64,000 nt of DNA from Ruegeria arenilitoris (GCF_013035425.1 NZ_WQHX01000001.1:1079443-1143442); one strand, 5' to 3'. Shown: positions 27,324-34,432, counted from the stretch's first letter. Translations and numbers: made by a program. The notes: generated by a model from the letters alone, not told the origin.

Positions 27324-27359
27324 GGCACGGTTGGAGAAAACCACAAAGCCAACCGTGCC
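27324..27359 (+). promoter_or_regulatory. Intercistronic hairpin
   Basis: GGCACGGTTGG / CCAACCGTGCC, eleven perfect pairs with a 14-base loop, seven bases after a stop codon. No T-run follows, so it may stabilise or process the message rather than end it. A variant of the CCCC/GGGG palindrome (CCCTGAGGGG) follows at 27372-27381. Confidence 0.6.
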
Positions 27360-27419
27360 AACGATGACCATCCCTGAGGGGATACCCCCTCATAACACAT
27401 GCAAGAGGAATATGACGAT

Positions 27420-27698
27420 ATGTCAAAATCTGGCGTAATGTTCGATCACTTTTTGAAAGCAACCCTGCAGGGGATCGAAAAGAACGGTTGGCCGTGGGAG
27501 CACGGCGAGCTCAGCGCATACGAAGTGCAAAACTGTTTTTACCACATGCTCAAGTGGCAACTCATCGAAGTCGGCGAATGGGAAAGCGGGCCGTTCACGC
27601 TGACAGCCAAAGGCCGCGAATATCTCAAAACTTTGAAAAAGGCGTATGCGCCCGTCACTGACTGGTCAGACGAAGTGCCTTTTGAAGCCGAAGCGTAA
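27420..27698 (+). CDS. Small hypothetical protein, winged-helix-like
   Basis: 92 residues from ATG 27420; ATG 27399 is an alternative, and AGAGG near 27404-27408 favours the later start. The pattern SAYEVQNCFYHMLKWQLIEVG followed by FTLTAKGREYLKTL looks like a small winged helix (helix-helix-strand TLTAKGREYL). It may bind DNA; family unknown. Confidence 0.6.
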   Translation: MSKSGVMFDHFLKATLQGIEKNGWPWEHGELSAYEVQNCFYHMLKWQLIEVGEWESGPFTLTAKGREYLKTLKKAYAPVTDWSDEVPFEAEA

Positions 27699-27716
27699 TC
27701 AACAGGAGAACTTGCA

Positions 27717-28154
27717 ATGAAAACCGAACGGAAAATAACGCCACTGCCGAACTTTACCATTCGACCTGCATTCATGCCGATGAATGGCCAGCATCAACAT
27801 CCGTTGGTTGTGACTGCGGAGGGTTGGGAGGCGATTTGCACCATTGCAGACCGCCCTGCGTGGCGTGATCCAAAAATGCTGCAGATAACGCTGTCGGAGG
27901 CTTTGGCCGCTGCCGATGCTCTGGACGCTGCAAAACTGGCCTGCACAGATGAGGATGAGGCCGTGCTGCGTTCCAGTTATTCCCACGCATTCCGATGGTC
28001 GGGAGGGGTGCTCGTGCATCCGGTTTACTGGTCGCTTGATGCTTTGGGCGATGGATACTGGACTCCATACATTGATGAGGCGTGGACGCCGGACCCTGAT
28101 GCCGATTGGTTGCCGGATGATGGCGAAATAACGGGCTCCGAGATTCCGTTCTGA
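27717..28154 (+). CDS. Hypothetical protein of the element
   Basis: 145 residues, with CAGGAG upstream. Acidic, Trp-rich C-terminus (YWTPYIDEAWTPDPDADWLPDD) and a helical middle (LSEALAAADALDAAKLA). Not recognised; no metal or nucleotide motif seen. Confidence 0.65.
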   Translation: MKTERKITPLPNFTIRPAFMPMNGQHQHPLVVTAEGWEAICTIADRPAWRDPKMLQITLSEALAAADALDAAKLACTDEDEAVLRSSYSHAFRWSGGVLVHPVYWSLDALGDGYWTPYIDEAWTPDPDADWLPDDGEITGSEIPF

Positions 28155-28164
28155 GCAAAAAGAG

Positions 28165-28199
28165 CGTTTGGGTCGGAGCTTGTTTTTCCGGCCCAAACG
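28165..28199 (+). terminator. Strong intercistronic hairpin
   Basis: CGTTTGGG pairs with CCCAAACG, extended inward with small bulges (TCGGA/TCCGG). It lies 10 bases after a stop codon and five bases before the palindrome at 28204. The T-run is in the loop, not after the stem, so termination is possible but unproven. Confidence 0.5.
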
Positions 28200-28203
28200 G
28201 TAA

Positions 28204-28223
28204 TGCACCCCTCAAGGGGTACA
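28204..28223. promoter_or_regulatory. 20-bp palindrome, copy 1
   Basis: TGCACCCCTCAAGGGGTACA, centred about 28 bases before the methyltransferase ATG. It is followed by ATAAAGAG, as is copy 4. Likely an operator or RNA-processing hairpin. Confidence 0.65.
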
Positions 28224-28241
28224 ATAAAGAGTGACCTGTTT

Positions 28242-28808
28242 ATGTTTGACTCACCAAAACTGCCCTCAGGCCCGTTTGAAATTATTGTGAGCGATCCGCC
28301 GTGGCGCTTTGCGTCCAATTCCGATGCCAAACCCGGCAGGAATGCCAGACGCCATTATCCCTGCATGACAGATGCCGAGCTGATGGCCCTGCCTGTCGCT
28401 GAGAGCGCCGCTGAGAACGCTTTGCTGTTCGGATGGACAACTGCCCCAATGATGGAGCGTTCCCTGCGTGTGTTCAGCGCGTGGGGCTTCAAATACGTGT
28501 CTCAGCTCGTTTGGACAAAGGAACGGATCGGAACCGGGTTCTGGGTACGCAATCAGCACGAGATTTGCCTGCTGATGAAGCGTGGAAAGTTCCCTTGCCC
28601 AAAGCCAGCTCCGTTTGAAACTTCCATCATCGGCCCGTGGCAGGGCAGGCACAGTGAAAAACCTGAATTTCTGCAGGATCGGATTGATCAGATTTGGCCT
28701 GCAGTTCCCAAACTGGAAATGTTTGCACGCCGGGTGCGGCCCGGTTGGGCGCTCTTTGGCAATGAGATTCCCAATGAAAGTCGAGCACAGGAGGTAATAT
28801 CGACATGA
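28242..28808 (+). CDS. MT-A70-family DNA N6-adenine methyltransferase
   Basis: 188 residues from ATG 28242. The catalytic DPPW lies at 18-21 (IIVSDPPWRF), followed by MTDAELMALPV and the MT-A70 core ENALLFGWTTAPMMERSLRV and FEVRRHSEKP-like GRHSEKPEF. Members of this short class methylate adenine in DNA and are common in phages and integrated elements, where they can protect from host restriction or tune packaging. Target sequence unknown. The start lies just after a 20-bp palindrome; the next gene overlaps by four bases. Confidence 0.88.
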   Translation: MFDSPKLPSGPFEIIVSDPPWRFASNSDAKPGRNARRHYPCMTDAELMALPVAESAAENALLFGWTTAPMMERSLRVFSAWGFKYVSQLVWTKERIGTGFWVRNQHEICLLMKRGKFPCPKPAPFETSIIGPWQGRHSEKPEFLQDRIDQIWPAVPKLEMFARRVRPGWALFGNEIPNESRAQEVIST

Positions 28809-28990
28809 AACAACCAACAATGAAACAGATCAAAGAGCTGAGCGAGCGACTTGATGCCCAAATCCGCAACAGCGAGGCGCGGATCATGATGATGGAGGAC
28901 GCAGAACTCGGGCGCATGATCAAAGCAGAACTGAGAGCTCAGGAGATTGACGAGCAGTATGCAGAATGGATGGAGCGCAAGCACTCATGA
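28805..28990 (+). CDS. Small coiled-coil protein
   Basis: 61 residues, starting in the methyltransferase stop (ATGA). Highly charged continuous helix (MKQIKELSERLDAQIRNSEA) likely to form a coiled coil. No family recognised. Confidence 0.6.
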   Translation: MKQPTMKQIKELSERLDAQIRNSEARIMMMEDAELGRMIKAELRAQEIDEQYAEWMERKHS

Positions 28991-29160
28991 GGAAATTACC
29001 CAGACACATCCAACGCGCCATTGACCGCAAGGTTGCAGCAACGGGCAGAGGGCTGAACAAACTGCCCAAAGCCAGCACTCAGAATGATGACCCATTCGGC
29101 CTTGAGGAAACTGAAAACTCCGAATCCGAAGATTCCAGCGAAAGGGAGCGTCATGAATAA
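28987..29160 (+). CDS. Small hypothetical protein
   Basis: 57 residues, ATGA overlap with the preceding gene. Basic N-terminal half (KLPRHIQRAIDRKV) and an acidic Ser/Glu-rich tail. Not recognised. Confidence 0.5.
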   Translation: MRKLPRHIQRAIDRKVAATGRGLNKLPKASTQNDDPFGLEETENSESEDSSERERHE

Positions 29161-29422
29161 ACAGGCGCGAGAAATCATTGAGAACGCACGGGCGGCGGTT
29201 GAACAATCCGCAGGCCCAAAGATGAGAAAATGCCTGCAACCAATGGAGGACACGGTTTCGCTCGGCATTACGAAAGACCCTGTGACCAATCAGTTGATGA
29301 TAATCTCAACGCCCAAATTCAACGCCATGTGTGATTTTCACAGAGGGGAAATTCTTGAGCAAGCAGCCAAACTTTTGCTTGAGATGAAAGAGAGGGGCAC
29401 GAGCGGCGACAGTATCCCTTGA
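29153..29422 (+). CDS. Small hypothetical protein
   Basis: 89 residues from ATG 29153 with AAAGGGAG upstream, inside the 3' end of the previous gene. Helix-strand-helix pattern with two Cys (RKCLQPM, NAMCDFH). It ends within a copy of the CCCC/GGGG palindrome and is the last plus-strand gene of the element. Confidence 0.6.
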   Translation: MNKQAREIIENARAAVEQSAGPKMRKCLQPMEDTVSLGITKDPVTNQLMIISTPKFNAMCDFHRGEILEQAAKLLLEMKERGTSGDSIP

Positions 29423-29430
29423 GGGGTACA
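29413..29430. promoter_or_regulatory. 20-bp palindrome family, diverged copy
   Basis: TATCCCTTGAGGGGTACA spans the stop codon of the preceding gene. The right half is identical to the other copies. Confidence 0.5.
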
Positions 29431-29517
29431 TTACGGCACAAAGACAAGCTCTCTCGTTGAGCTGAGCAATGCAAACCGGGTATCTGGACAGCGAGCTCAA
29501 CCACACAGACCAGTAAT

Positions 29518-29540
29518 TGCACCCCTCAGGGGGTGCTTTT
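29518..29540. terminator. Palindrome copy 2, probable terminator between converging genes
   Basis: TGCACCCCTCAGGGGGTGC followed by TTTT on the plus strand; the GCACCCC/GGGGTGC stem with a T-run is a plausible rho-independent terminator for the plus-strand operon. It overlaps the end of the convergent minus-strand gene. Confidence 0.6.
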
Positions 29541-30002
29541 CGTTTCAGCGTCCTTTGCGGCGTAATGGGCACGGTTGCGGCAACCATCGCTGCAATACTT
29601 CTGATTTGGGCGGCGGCGGTCAAAGGTGGCAGAGCAAACCGGGCATGTGAGGATGCCGCAATCAGTTTCGCGCTTCTTTGCCCATTCCCACGCCTTTGAA
29701 CCTTCCACGAGACCTGCAGATGGAGTTGGGCGACCTTCACGCATTCCACGGCGACCCTTCTGCCTTTTGCGTTCTTCGGCTTTCCATTCTTCGACGCCAG
29801 AACCCAACGCCGTCAATTTCTCTGCGAGCTGCAATTGAAACGGAGTTGGCTTTTCGAATTCTTCGAGCTTCAACAATTCCTGCAAGCTCAAAATCAAGCG
29901 CGTTGCTTTACGGGCAGCGCGTGGTGGCTGACCGGGGAACAACATATCCGCGACGCAGGCGATATCCGCTGCAGAAAATAACTCAACCGGGTCTTTGGGC
30001 AT
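29526..30002 (-). CDS. Hypothetical protein with C-terminal zinc finger
   Basis: 158 residues. The N-terminal half is helical and charged (PRAARKATRLILSLQELLKL), the middle is Lys/Arg-rich, and the C-terminus holds CPVCSATFDRRRPNQKYCSDGC, a four-Cys ribbon resembling the MYM/FCS or DUF-type finger found in small phage proteins. Probably nucleic-acid binding. Upstream at 30106 is another palindrome copy. Confidence 0.65.
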   Translation of the reverse strand: MPKDPVELFSAADIACVADMLFPGQPPRAARKATRLILSLQELLKLEEFEKPTPFQLQLAEKLTALGSGVEEWKAEERKRQKGRRGMREGRPTPSAGLVEGSKAWEWAKKRETDCGILTCPVCSATFDRRRPNQKYCSDGCRNRAHYAAKDAETKSTP

Positions 30003-30105
30003 TACTCACTTTTCCTCATGCAGTGGCCGGAGCCGACCCTTTCCATATGGTCACGGTTTTGCCGTTGACAACACCCCCTTTTTCAACGGGTGAATGTCTG
30101 GGTAA

Positions 30106-30125
30106 TGCACCCCCTGAGGGGTACA
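30106..30125. promoter_or_regulatory. 20-bp palindrome, copy 3
   Basis: TGCACCCCCTGAGGGGTACA, 104 bases upstream of the zinc-finger gene. The 231-base gap 30003-30233 otherwise shows no gene. Confidence 0.6.
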
Positions 30126-30233
30126 TCAGTCATAAAAGATGATCGCGAGAATGAGCCAAAAGATGAGCCAACCCCAATTTCCACGAACAATGCAGACAAT
30201 CATTGCGATGACACAGATCAGAAATATCATTTA

Positions 30234-30869
30234 TCAATCCCCAATCAGAAATTCAGCGCGTTCCCGGCCTGCAGCGTCATCCTCCCGGCACTGCATCTCA
30301 TAACGAAGCCAATAAATGGCGTGATTGATGTTCTCACAATCCTGCCCAACTTCCTCAAGCAACTGAGCGGTCAATTCAATCATTGGGCCGATGATCTCAG
30401 CCTTTTGCGCAGGCGTGGAGCCCTTCAACTTTTCCTGCAGAACTTCGAACAGCTCAGAAGGCAATGATGCGCCTTTGGGCGAAACCGATGTGGCACGAGC
30501 CGACCTCTCGGCCCTGATCGCTTCAAGATGGGCTGTCCACTCCCGAGCGAATGGCGCGGCAGTCTCTTTGCCCTGAGGCGTCAGGCGAGCAACAAGAACC
30601 TTTCGCGACATGTCAGGCTTTGGCGGCGTCATAACCGGAAAATCGTATGACAGCTCAATATCGCCGCGCTGCTCCAATGTGCGCAGGGCTCGCTTTGTCT
30701 TTCGCGTGATCTCTTTCCGATCCTGTGAATATTCTTCGTCGTATTCATTCCCGGCATAAATGTCGGCAAGATCACGAGCAGCAAGCGCAACGTCGCTTTC
30801 GGCATACTTGAACAGCTCAAGCAGCAGCAGACGCATCTGCCGACTGTATCGGTGGTTTGGGGTATTCAT
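30234..30869 (-). CDS. Hypothetical protein, winged-helix-like regulator
   Basis: 211 residues. Residues 1-75 (LLLLELFKYAESDVALAARD, EITRKTKRALRTLEQRGDIELSY cut here for length) show the helix pattern of a winged helix with a beta wing, ending in VARLTPQGKE. The rest is helical (LFEVLQEKL, LIELTAQLLEEVG-like). Its start lies 36 bases from palindrome copy 4, making it a candidate for an autoregulated binder of that palindrome. No named family recognised. Confidence 0.65.
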   Translation of the reverse strand: MNTPNHRYSRQMRLLLLELFKYAESDVALAARDLADIYAGNEYDEEYSQDRKEITRKTKRALRTLEQRGDIELSYDFPVMTPPKPDMSRKVLVARLTPQGKETAAPFAREWTAHLEAIRAERSARATSVSPKGASLPSELFEVLQEKLKGSTPAQKAEIIGPMIELTAQLLEEVGQDCENINHAIYWLRYEMQCREDDAAGRERAEFLIGD

Positions 30870-30904
30870 GTTTTCCTCATGTGTGTTTGGACGATTGGAC
30901 GAAA

Positions 30905-30924
30905 TGCACCCCTCAGGGGGTACA
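30905..30924. promoter_or_regulatory. 20-bp palindrome, copy 4
   Basis: TGCACCCCTCAGGGGGTACA, 36 bases upstream of the winged-helix gene. It is followed by GTAAAGAG, like copy 1. Confidence 0.65.
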
Positions 30925-30965
30925 GTAAAGAGTATGGGGATTGATCAGAACAGTTTCAACCTTGT

Positions 30966-30985
30966 TGCACCCCTCAGGGGGTACA
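30966..30985. promoter_or_regulatory. 20-bp palindrome, copy 5
   Basis: Identical to copy 4 and 61 bases from it, between the winged-helix gene and the right iteron module. Confidence 0.65.
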
Positions 30986-31030
30986 ATAACGCCTCCGACA
31001 TTTACCATAATGACGATTATGGGGCGTTCC

Positions 31031-31237
31031 GGGAGGCTTTGGGAGGTCTTTGGGAGGCTTGTGGGAGGCTGGGTTTGGTCATTTGTTCATAAATATCAAT
31101 GCAATGGGAGGCTGGGAGGTCTTTTCTCACTCTTTTATATACCGGGATTCTTCTGGTTGAGTAAATAACCAGCAAGATACAACCAGAGGTCTCCATTCCC
31201 CCTCGCGATAAAATCGCAAAAAACCTCCCAGCCTCCC
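31031..31237. repeat. Right origin-like module: iterons plus palindromic frame
   Basis: GGGAGG iterons at 31031, 31041, 31052 and 31063 (10-11-base spacing), then the frame GGGAGGCTGGGAGG (31106-31119) / CCTCCCAGCCTCCC (31224-31237), with CTTCTGGTTG (31150-31159) facing CAACCAGAGG (31180-31189) and an AT-rich tract at 31132-31141. It is the reverse complement, in element order, of the module at 22033-22247. No gene lies here. Confidence 0.8.
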
Positions 31238-31242
31238 ACAGA

Positions 31243-31560
31243 TCAAGCTGCCTTTATGAAATCCTCGGGATGAGCAACGGCATCCTGCCAGCCGTTCTTT
31301 CTCTGTTCCATCGCCCATTTCCGGATGGTTTCTCCATCAACACAATTGGCGAGATCGGCAACCGTGAACAGGTCATTGCTGAAACAGAGATACGCTCTGG
31401 CAATGTGAACAATGTCTGCCCGTTCATATGGTGCGGCGGTTGTACAATGGCCGAGCGCGTCCATTACAACGGTGTGCAGGATACTCTGCCAAAACAACTG
31501 ATATCTGTTCATGTCAGATGTAATGCCGCCCCTGTGACTGCGTTTGATATCATGTGGCAC
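31243..31560 (-). CDS. Hypothetical protein of the packaging operon
   Basis: 105 residues from GTG 31560, preceded by AGGAGGG, the best ribosome-binding site in this operon, and only three bases after the terminase nuclease gene. A cysteine- and histidine-containing N-terminal half precedes a helix pair ending in a helix-turn-helix-like stretch (FTVADLANCVDGETIRKWAM). Possible DNA-binding protein. It ends five bases before the right origin-like module. Confidence 0.6.
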   Translation of the reverse strand: MPHDIKRSHRGGITSDMNRYQLFWQSILHTVVMDALGHCTTAAPYERADIVHIARAYLCFSNDLFTVADLANCVDGETIRKWAMEQRKNGWQDAVAHPEDFIKAA

Positions 31561-31563
31561 TGC

Positions 31564-32112
31564 TCAGACCCTCCTGCAAAGTAAAGTCGCAATGGACAGG
31601 CTCAGCAGGCAGTCATCATGTGCGCCCTGCTTTGCCTCCATCTTTGTATGCCTGCCTGATGGCACACGGATAAAATTGACCATTTCGTTGCGCAGCTCAT
31701 CCCTGCCGGGTGCATTGTCGGCAATGTCCAGTTCTCGCATTGCCAACATTGATTGAAGCGAGCCAATCAAGCGGCGTTTTGACACCACAACCCGGCCCTT
31801 GTGAATGTGCGGCTCCGAGCTGCCGCCAACGATTACCACGGGCACGAGATACTGCAGATTTGCCGTGTCCATATGTTCAATGAAGTTCTGACCAACGCCA
31901 CCACAGTCATACGCAAGCGCATCAAGTTGACCGACCAGAGGCTGCAATATTTCAACCTGTTCTTTCGCGGATCGGATCAAAGGCAATTTATGCACTGCCT
32001 CAATCCGCCAGAGATCACCGTCAATGCCATCCTGCCGGGACAATACACTCAAGGCCGAATGGTCGGCATATCCGCCAATATCAAGCCCTCCAACGATGGC
32101 AGGTCTGGTCAC
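31564..32112 (-). CDS. Terminase large subunit, nuclease domain encoded alone
   Basis: 182 residues from GTG 32112, overlapping the upstream stop (GTGA). The start IVGGLDIGGYADHSALSVL has the first catalytic Asp of the RNase H-like TerL nuclease, YDCGGVGQN the second-site region, and the end HDDCLLSLSIATLL the final acidic cluster. In ordinary phages this domain is fused behind the ATPase; here it is a separate gene, with the ATPase two genes upstream. Confidence 0.75.
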   Translation of the reverse strand: MTRPAIVGGLDIGGYADHSALSVLSRQDGIDGDLWRIEAVHKLPLIRSAKEQVEILQPLVGQLDALAYDCGGVGQNFIEHMDTANLQYLVPVVIVGGSSEPHIHKGRVVVSKRRLIGSLQSMLAMRELDIADNAPGRDELRNEMVNFIRVPSGRHTKMEAKQGAHDDCLLSLSIATLLCRRV

Positions 32113-32927
32113 GATCCCAGCGCCATTCTCAAGCCGGAATAATCTCTGTCACCCCATCCCCACGGGCTGCGAATGTCAAAGGTTGTTGTTGGGCTCATCA
32201 GCTCCATTGCCAAAGGTCCGAGCATGACAGCACAGGCAACAGTTTCAGGCGCGGAGAGGTCCAAAACTTCCTCACCTGATGCCGTGCTTGCTTTCTTGAT
32301 CAAAGTCTCTGCAGAAGCCATTGCTTCGCGCATTTCGGCCATTGTCAGGCCGGGTGCCGCCTCATCAACGTAATTGGTAAAATCCATAACGATTTGATCT
32401 GCCGCGAAGGGATAACCAAACATTTTCTCATCCGGCTTTGTTCTGGCAATTTTATCGTTGAACCAACTGGGCAACCACGATGCACCAATTTTCTTTGCCC
32501 CAGACCTTGCCTGTTCTGAACGGTAAAGGGGATTGTCCTCGCCTGCTCCGATCCTGACAGGAACAACCTGTGCAAAGTCGCTTTCCATGTCCCGCATGAT
32601 ATCGACTGCATGAGGGCTTTGGCTTTGGTCAACGCAAATGACGGTTGGCGGCATGAGCTTTGAATTTCGCCCTGAGATCGTGGCAGCGGTATCCGATGCA
32701 ATCCAATCTTTCAGGGCGTCAAAACCATCGGCAGCAAACCACGCTCGAGTCGGATAAATGGCTTGAGCGGTCATTGTCCATTCATCGGAATCTGCTGAAT
32801 ACCACCGGGCATCGGAGGCAACGCAGACCAGCGGATCATTTGGTCTGCCTCCTGCAATGGAATATATCTTTCCGCTGCACCCATTCCGGCGGGAGTTTGC
32901 CCGTGTGTAATTGGTTCGGCGTGTCAT
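32109..32927 (-). CDS. Unknown protein between terminase ATPase and nuclease genes
   Basis: 272 residues, ATGA overlap with the ATPase gene and GTGA overlap with the nuclease gene. Not recognised. Strands such as PLVCVASDARWYSAD and PPTVICVDQSQSPHAVDIM, and the helix PETVACAVMLGPLAMELM at the end, are arranged somewhat like an RNase H fold, which may mean a second, degenerate nuclease-like domain. Portal or connector function cannot be excluded. Its place makes it part of the packaging apparatus. Confidence 0.6.
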   Translation of the reverse strand: MTRRTNYTRANSRRNGCSGKIYSIAGGRPNDPLVCVASDARWYSADSDEWTMTAQAIYPTRAWFAADGFDALKDWIASDTAATISGRNSKLMPPTVICVDQSQSPHAVDIMRDMESDFAQVVPVRIGAGEDNPLYRSEQARSGAKKIGASWLPSWFNDKIARTKPDEKMFGYPFAADQIVMDFTNYVDEAAPGLTMAEMREAMASAETLIKKASTASGEEVLDLSAPETVACAVMLGPLAMELMSPTTTFDIRSPWGWGDRDYSGLRMALGS

Positions 32928-33814
32928 TTCTGGATTATCTCCTGCAAAGGTGATCTTGCATCAGTCTTGAATCTTTCCATCAAAGAGCTGTCACGGATGG
33001 GGGTCTCGTCACTGTCAAATACGTCAACGGCATCAGACGGGCTGAACAGGTTATCCAAAACGGAGCTGTCAAAGACCGATGCACCACTGGCAACAAAGTC
33101 ACTCTCAATTTCCTGCCTGCTCAACGCTGGACCCAACCGGGCTTTCAACTCGGCGATGAGGTCCTGATCAAAGTGCTCAATGTCATATGCACTCACTTTC
33201 ATCGTTTCGAACTCTGGCGCGTTGTAACTGTCAAAGAGGAACCCTCGCGGCCCGTTGGGTGTACTGATCAACACCATCCGGCCCCGGGTCGCAGCGATCT
33301 GGGGAACAACAGCGGCGACCAGAGAGTCTTTGATAAATCCAGCCTCATCCACGCAGAGCAAGTCGCAAGTGCCGCCCCTGACACTCTCGGGTCTGTCACC
33401 GGGATAAATGTTTATCCGGCTTCCATTCTCCAAAGTCATTTGCTCCCGGATGCGCTTGTATCCAACATCGTGACTTTGAAAGCAGTGCTCAATCTTTTCT
33501 GCCAGCAAAAGACCCTGACGAAACGTTGGGGCAATGATGTTTATCCGGTAATTCGCCCGGGTCGATGCCTGATTTGCACACAGGGCTGCAGATATCTGAG
33601 ACTTGCCCGATTGCCGAGCCGCCAGAACGCAGAGCCTGTCAGACTTCGACAGCATGACTTTCCGTTGGAACTCGACCAGAGGAAACCCCAATGCCTTTTC
33701 TGCCCATTGGCAGGGGTCAAGTTTGGCGCTCTCGTGAACAATGGCCCGCATAATGGCGGTTTGCCGCCTCAGACCTTCAATCAGGTCGCTACGTGCCTTT
33801 GTTCGCCGTGGCAT
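32924..33814 (-). CDS. Terminase large subunit, ATPase domain encoded alone
   Basis: 296 residues from ATG 33814, which overlaps the small-subunit gene by 26 bases; a start at 33850 would overlap further. Walker A LAARQSGKSQ (about 64-73), Walker B CDLLCVDEAGF, coupling motif VLISTPNGPRG. It ends soon after the ATPase fold (ASVFDSSVLDNLF), where a normal TerL would enter the nuclease domain. It powers DNA translocation into a procapsid. Presumably it acts with the nuclease encoded at 31564. Confidence 0.85.
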   Translation of the reverse strand: MPRRTKARSDLIEGLRRQTAIMRAIVHESAKLDPCQWAEKALGFPLVEFQRKVMLSKSDRLCVLAARQSGKSQISAALCANQASTRANYRINIIAPTFRQGLLLAEKIEHCFQSHDVGYKRIREQMTLENGSRINIYPGDRPESVRGGTCDLLCVDEAGFIKDSLVAAVVPQIAATRGRMVLISTPNGPRGFLFDSYNAPEFETMKVSAYDIEHFDQDLIAELKARLGPALSRQEIESDFVASGASVFDSSVLDNLFSPSDAVDVFDSDETPIRDSSLMERFKTDARSPLQEIIQK

Positions 33815-34268
33815 TGGCAACAACCTGAGCAATGGCAGGGGTCTGCTCATACAGAGCGAGACGTTCCTGCAGTTTGGCGTTTTCTTCGGCGATGGCCTCC
33901 ATTGCCTCTTTGTTGGCTTTCAGAACCGCCTGCAGTTCTTCGTCGCCAGCAACAACATCCGGAGCAAGCCGAGACCCAACCCATCGAACAACTGAGCTGT
34001 CACGCTCCTGCAGCAGTTCCTGCAGGGCTTCGATAAACTCACCCTCAAGTTCTCGGATGCGATCCAAAGTGGACATACTGCCCTCAATGACGTGTCGCGC
34101 CTCCTGCAACTTTGCGGCCTCAAGAGCGTCCTGTTCCTTTTTGACAATCTCAGCACGTTCTTTTGGTCGCTTCGACTTTTTACCTGCACTGGACGCCCGA
34201 TTGTCACCGGGCTTGAAACTGCCCGGTGTTGGTCCGCTTCCGGCGGGCCTGCCGGGTTTGTTGGCCAT
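33789..34268 (-). CDS. Probable terminase small subunit / packaging DNA-binding protein
   Basis: 159 residues, GAGGG upstream. A basic, Gly/Pro-rich disordered N-terminus (GRPAGSGPTPGSFKPGD, KKSKRPKERAE) is followed by long helices, including a coiled coil with KANKEAMEAIAEENAKLQERL. The position directly before the ATPase gene and this layout are typical of small terminases, which recognise the packaging site. Assignment rests on context as much as on sequence. Confidence 0.65.
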   Translation of the reverse strand: MANKPGRPAGSGPTPGSFKPGDNRASSAGKKSKRPKERAEIVKKEQDALEAAKLQEARHVIEGSMSTLDRIRELEGEFIEALQELLQERDSSVVRWVGSRLAPDVVAGDEELQAVLKANKEAMEAIAEENAKLQERLALYEQTPAIAQVVANATANKGT

Positions 34269-34287
34269 TTCCGTTATCCCTCATGTT

Positions 34288-34325
34288 ACGCAAACCGAAT
34301 GCGTTATCGGTTTTTGGGTTTGCGT
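34288..34325. promoter_or_regulatory. Inverted repeat between packaging operon and attR
   Basis: ACGCAAACC / GGTTTGCGT with the direct repeat GCGTTATC inside. It lies 20 bases upstream of the small terminase gene and may be the operator or promoter of the packaging operon. Confidence 0.45.
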
Positions 34326-34432
34326 TATCTTTTTATGCCATAACTGCACCCTCCGTGGAAATAACGTTGATGAAATCAACAACGCCTGCAGCACAGAGCC
34401 ATAAAAATAAAGGGTTTGAGCAATTCAGATCG

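Noticed and set aside
30905..30990. TTGCAC...TACAAT read as a sigma-70 promoter at the palindrome copies
   Set aside because: The spacing between the two hexamers is only 11 bases, too short for a -35/-10 pair; palindrome explanation preferred.
33173..34036. Long plus-strand frame opposite the terminase genes
   Set aside because: Antisense of TerL/TerS coding sequence with no domain and no start signal.
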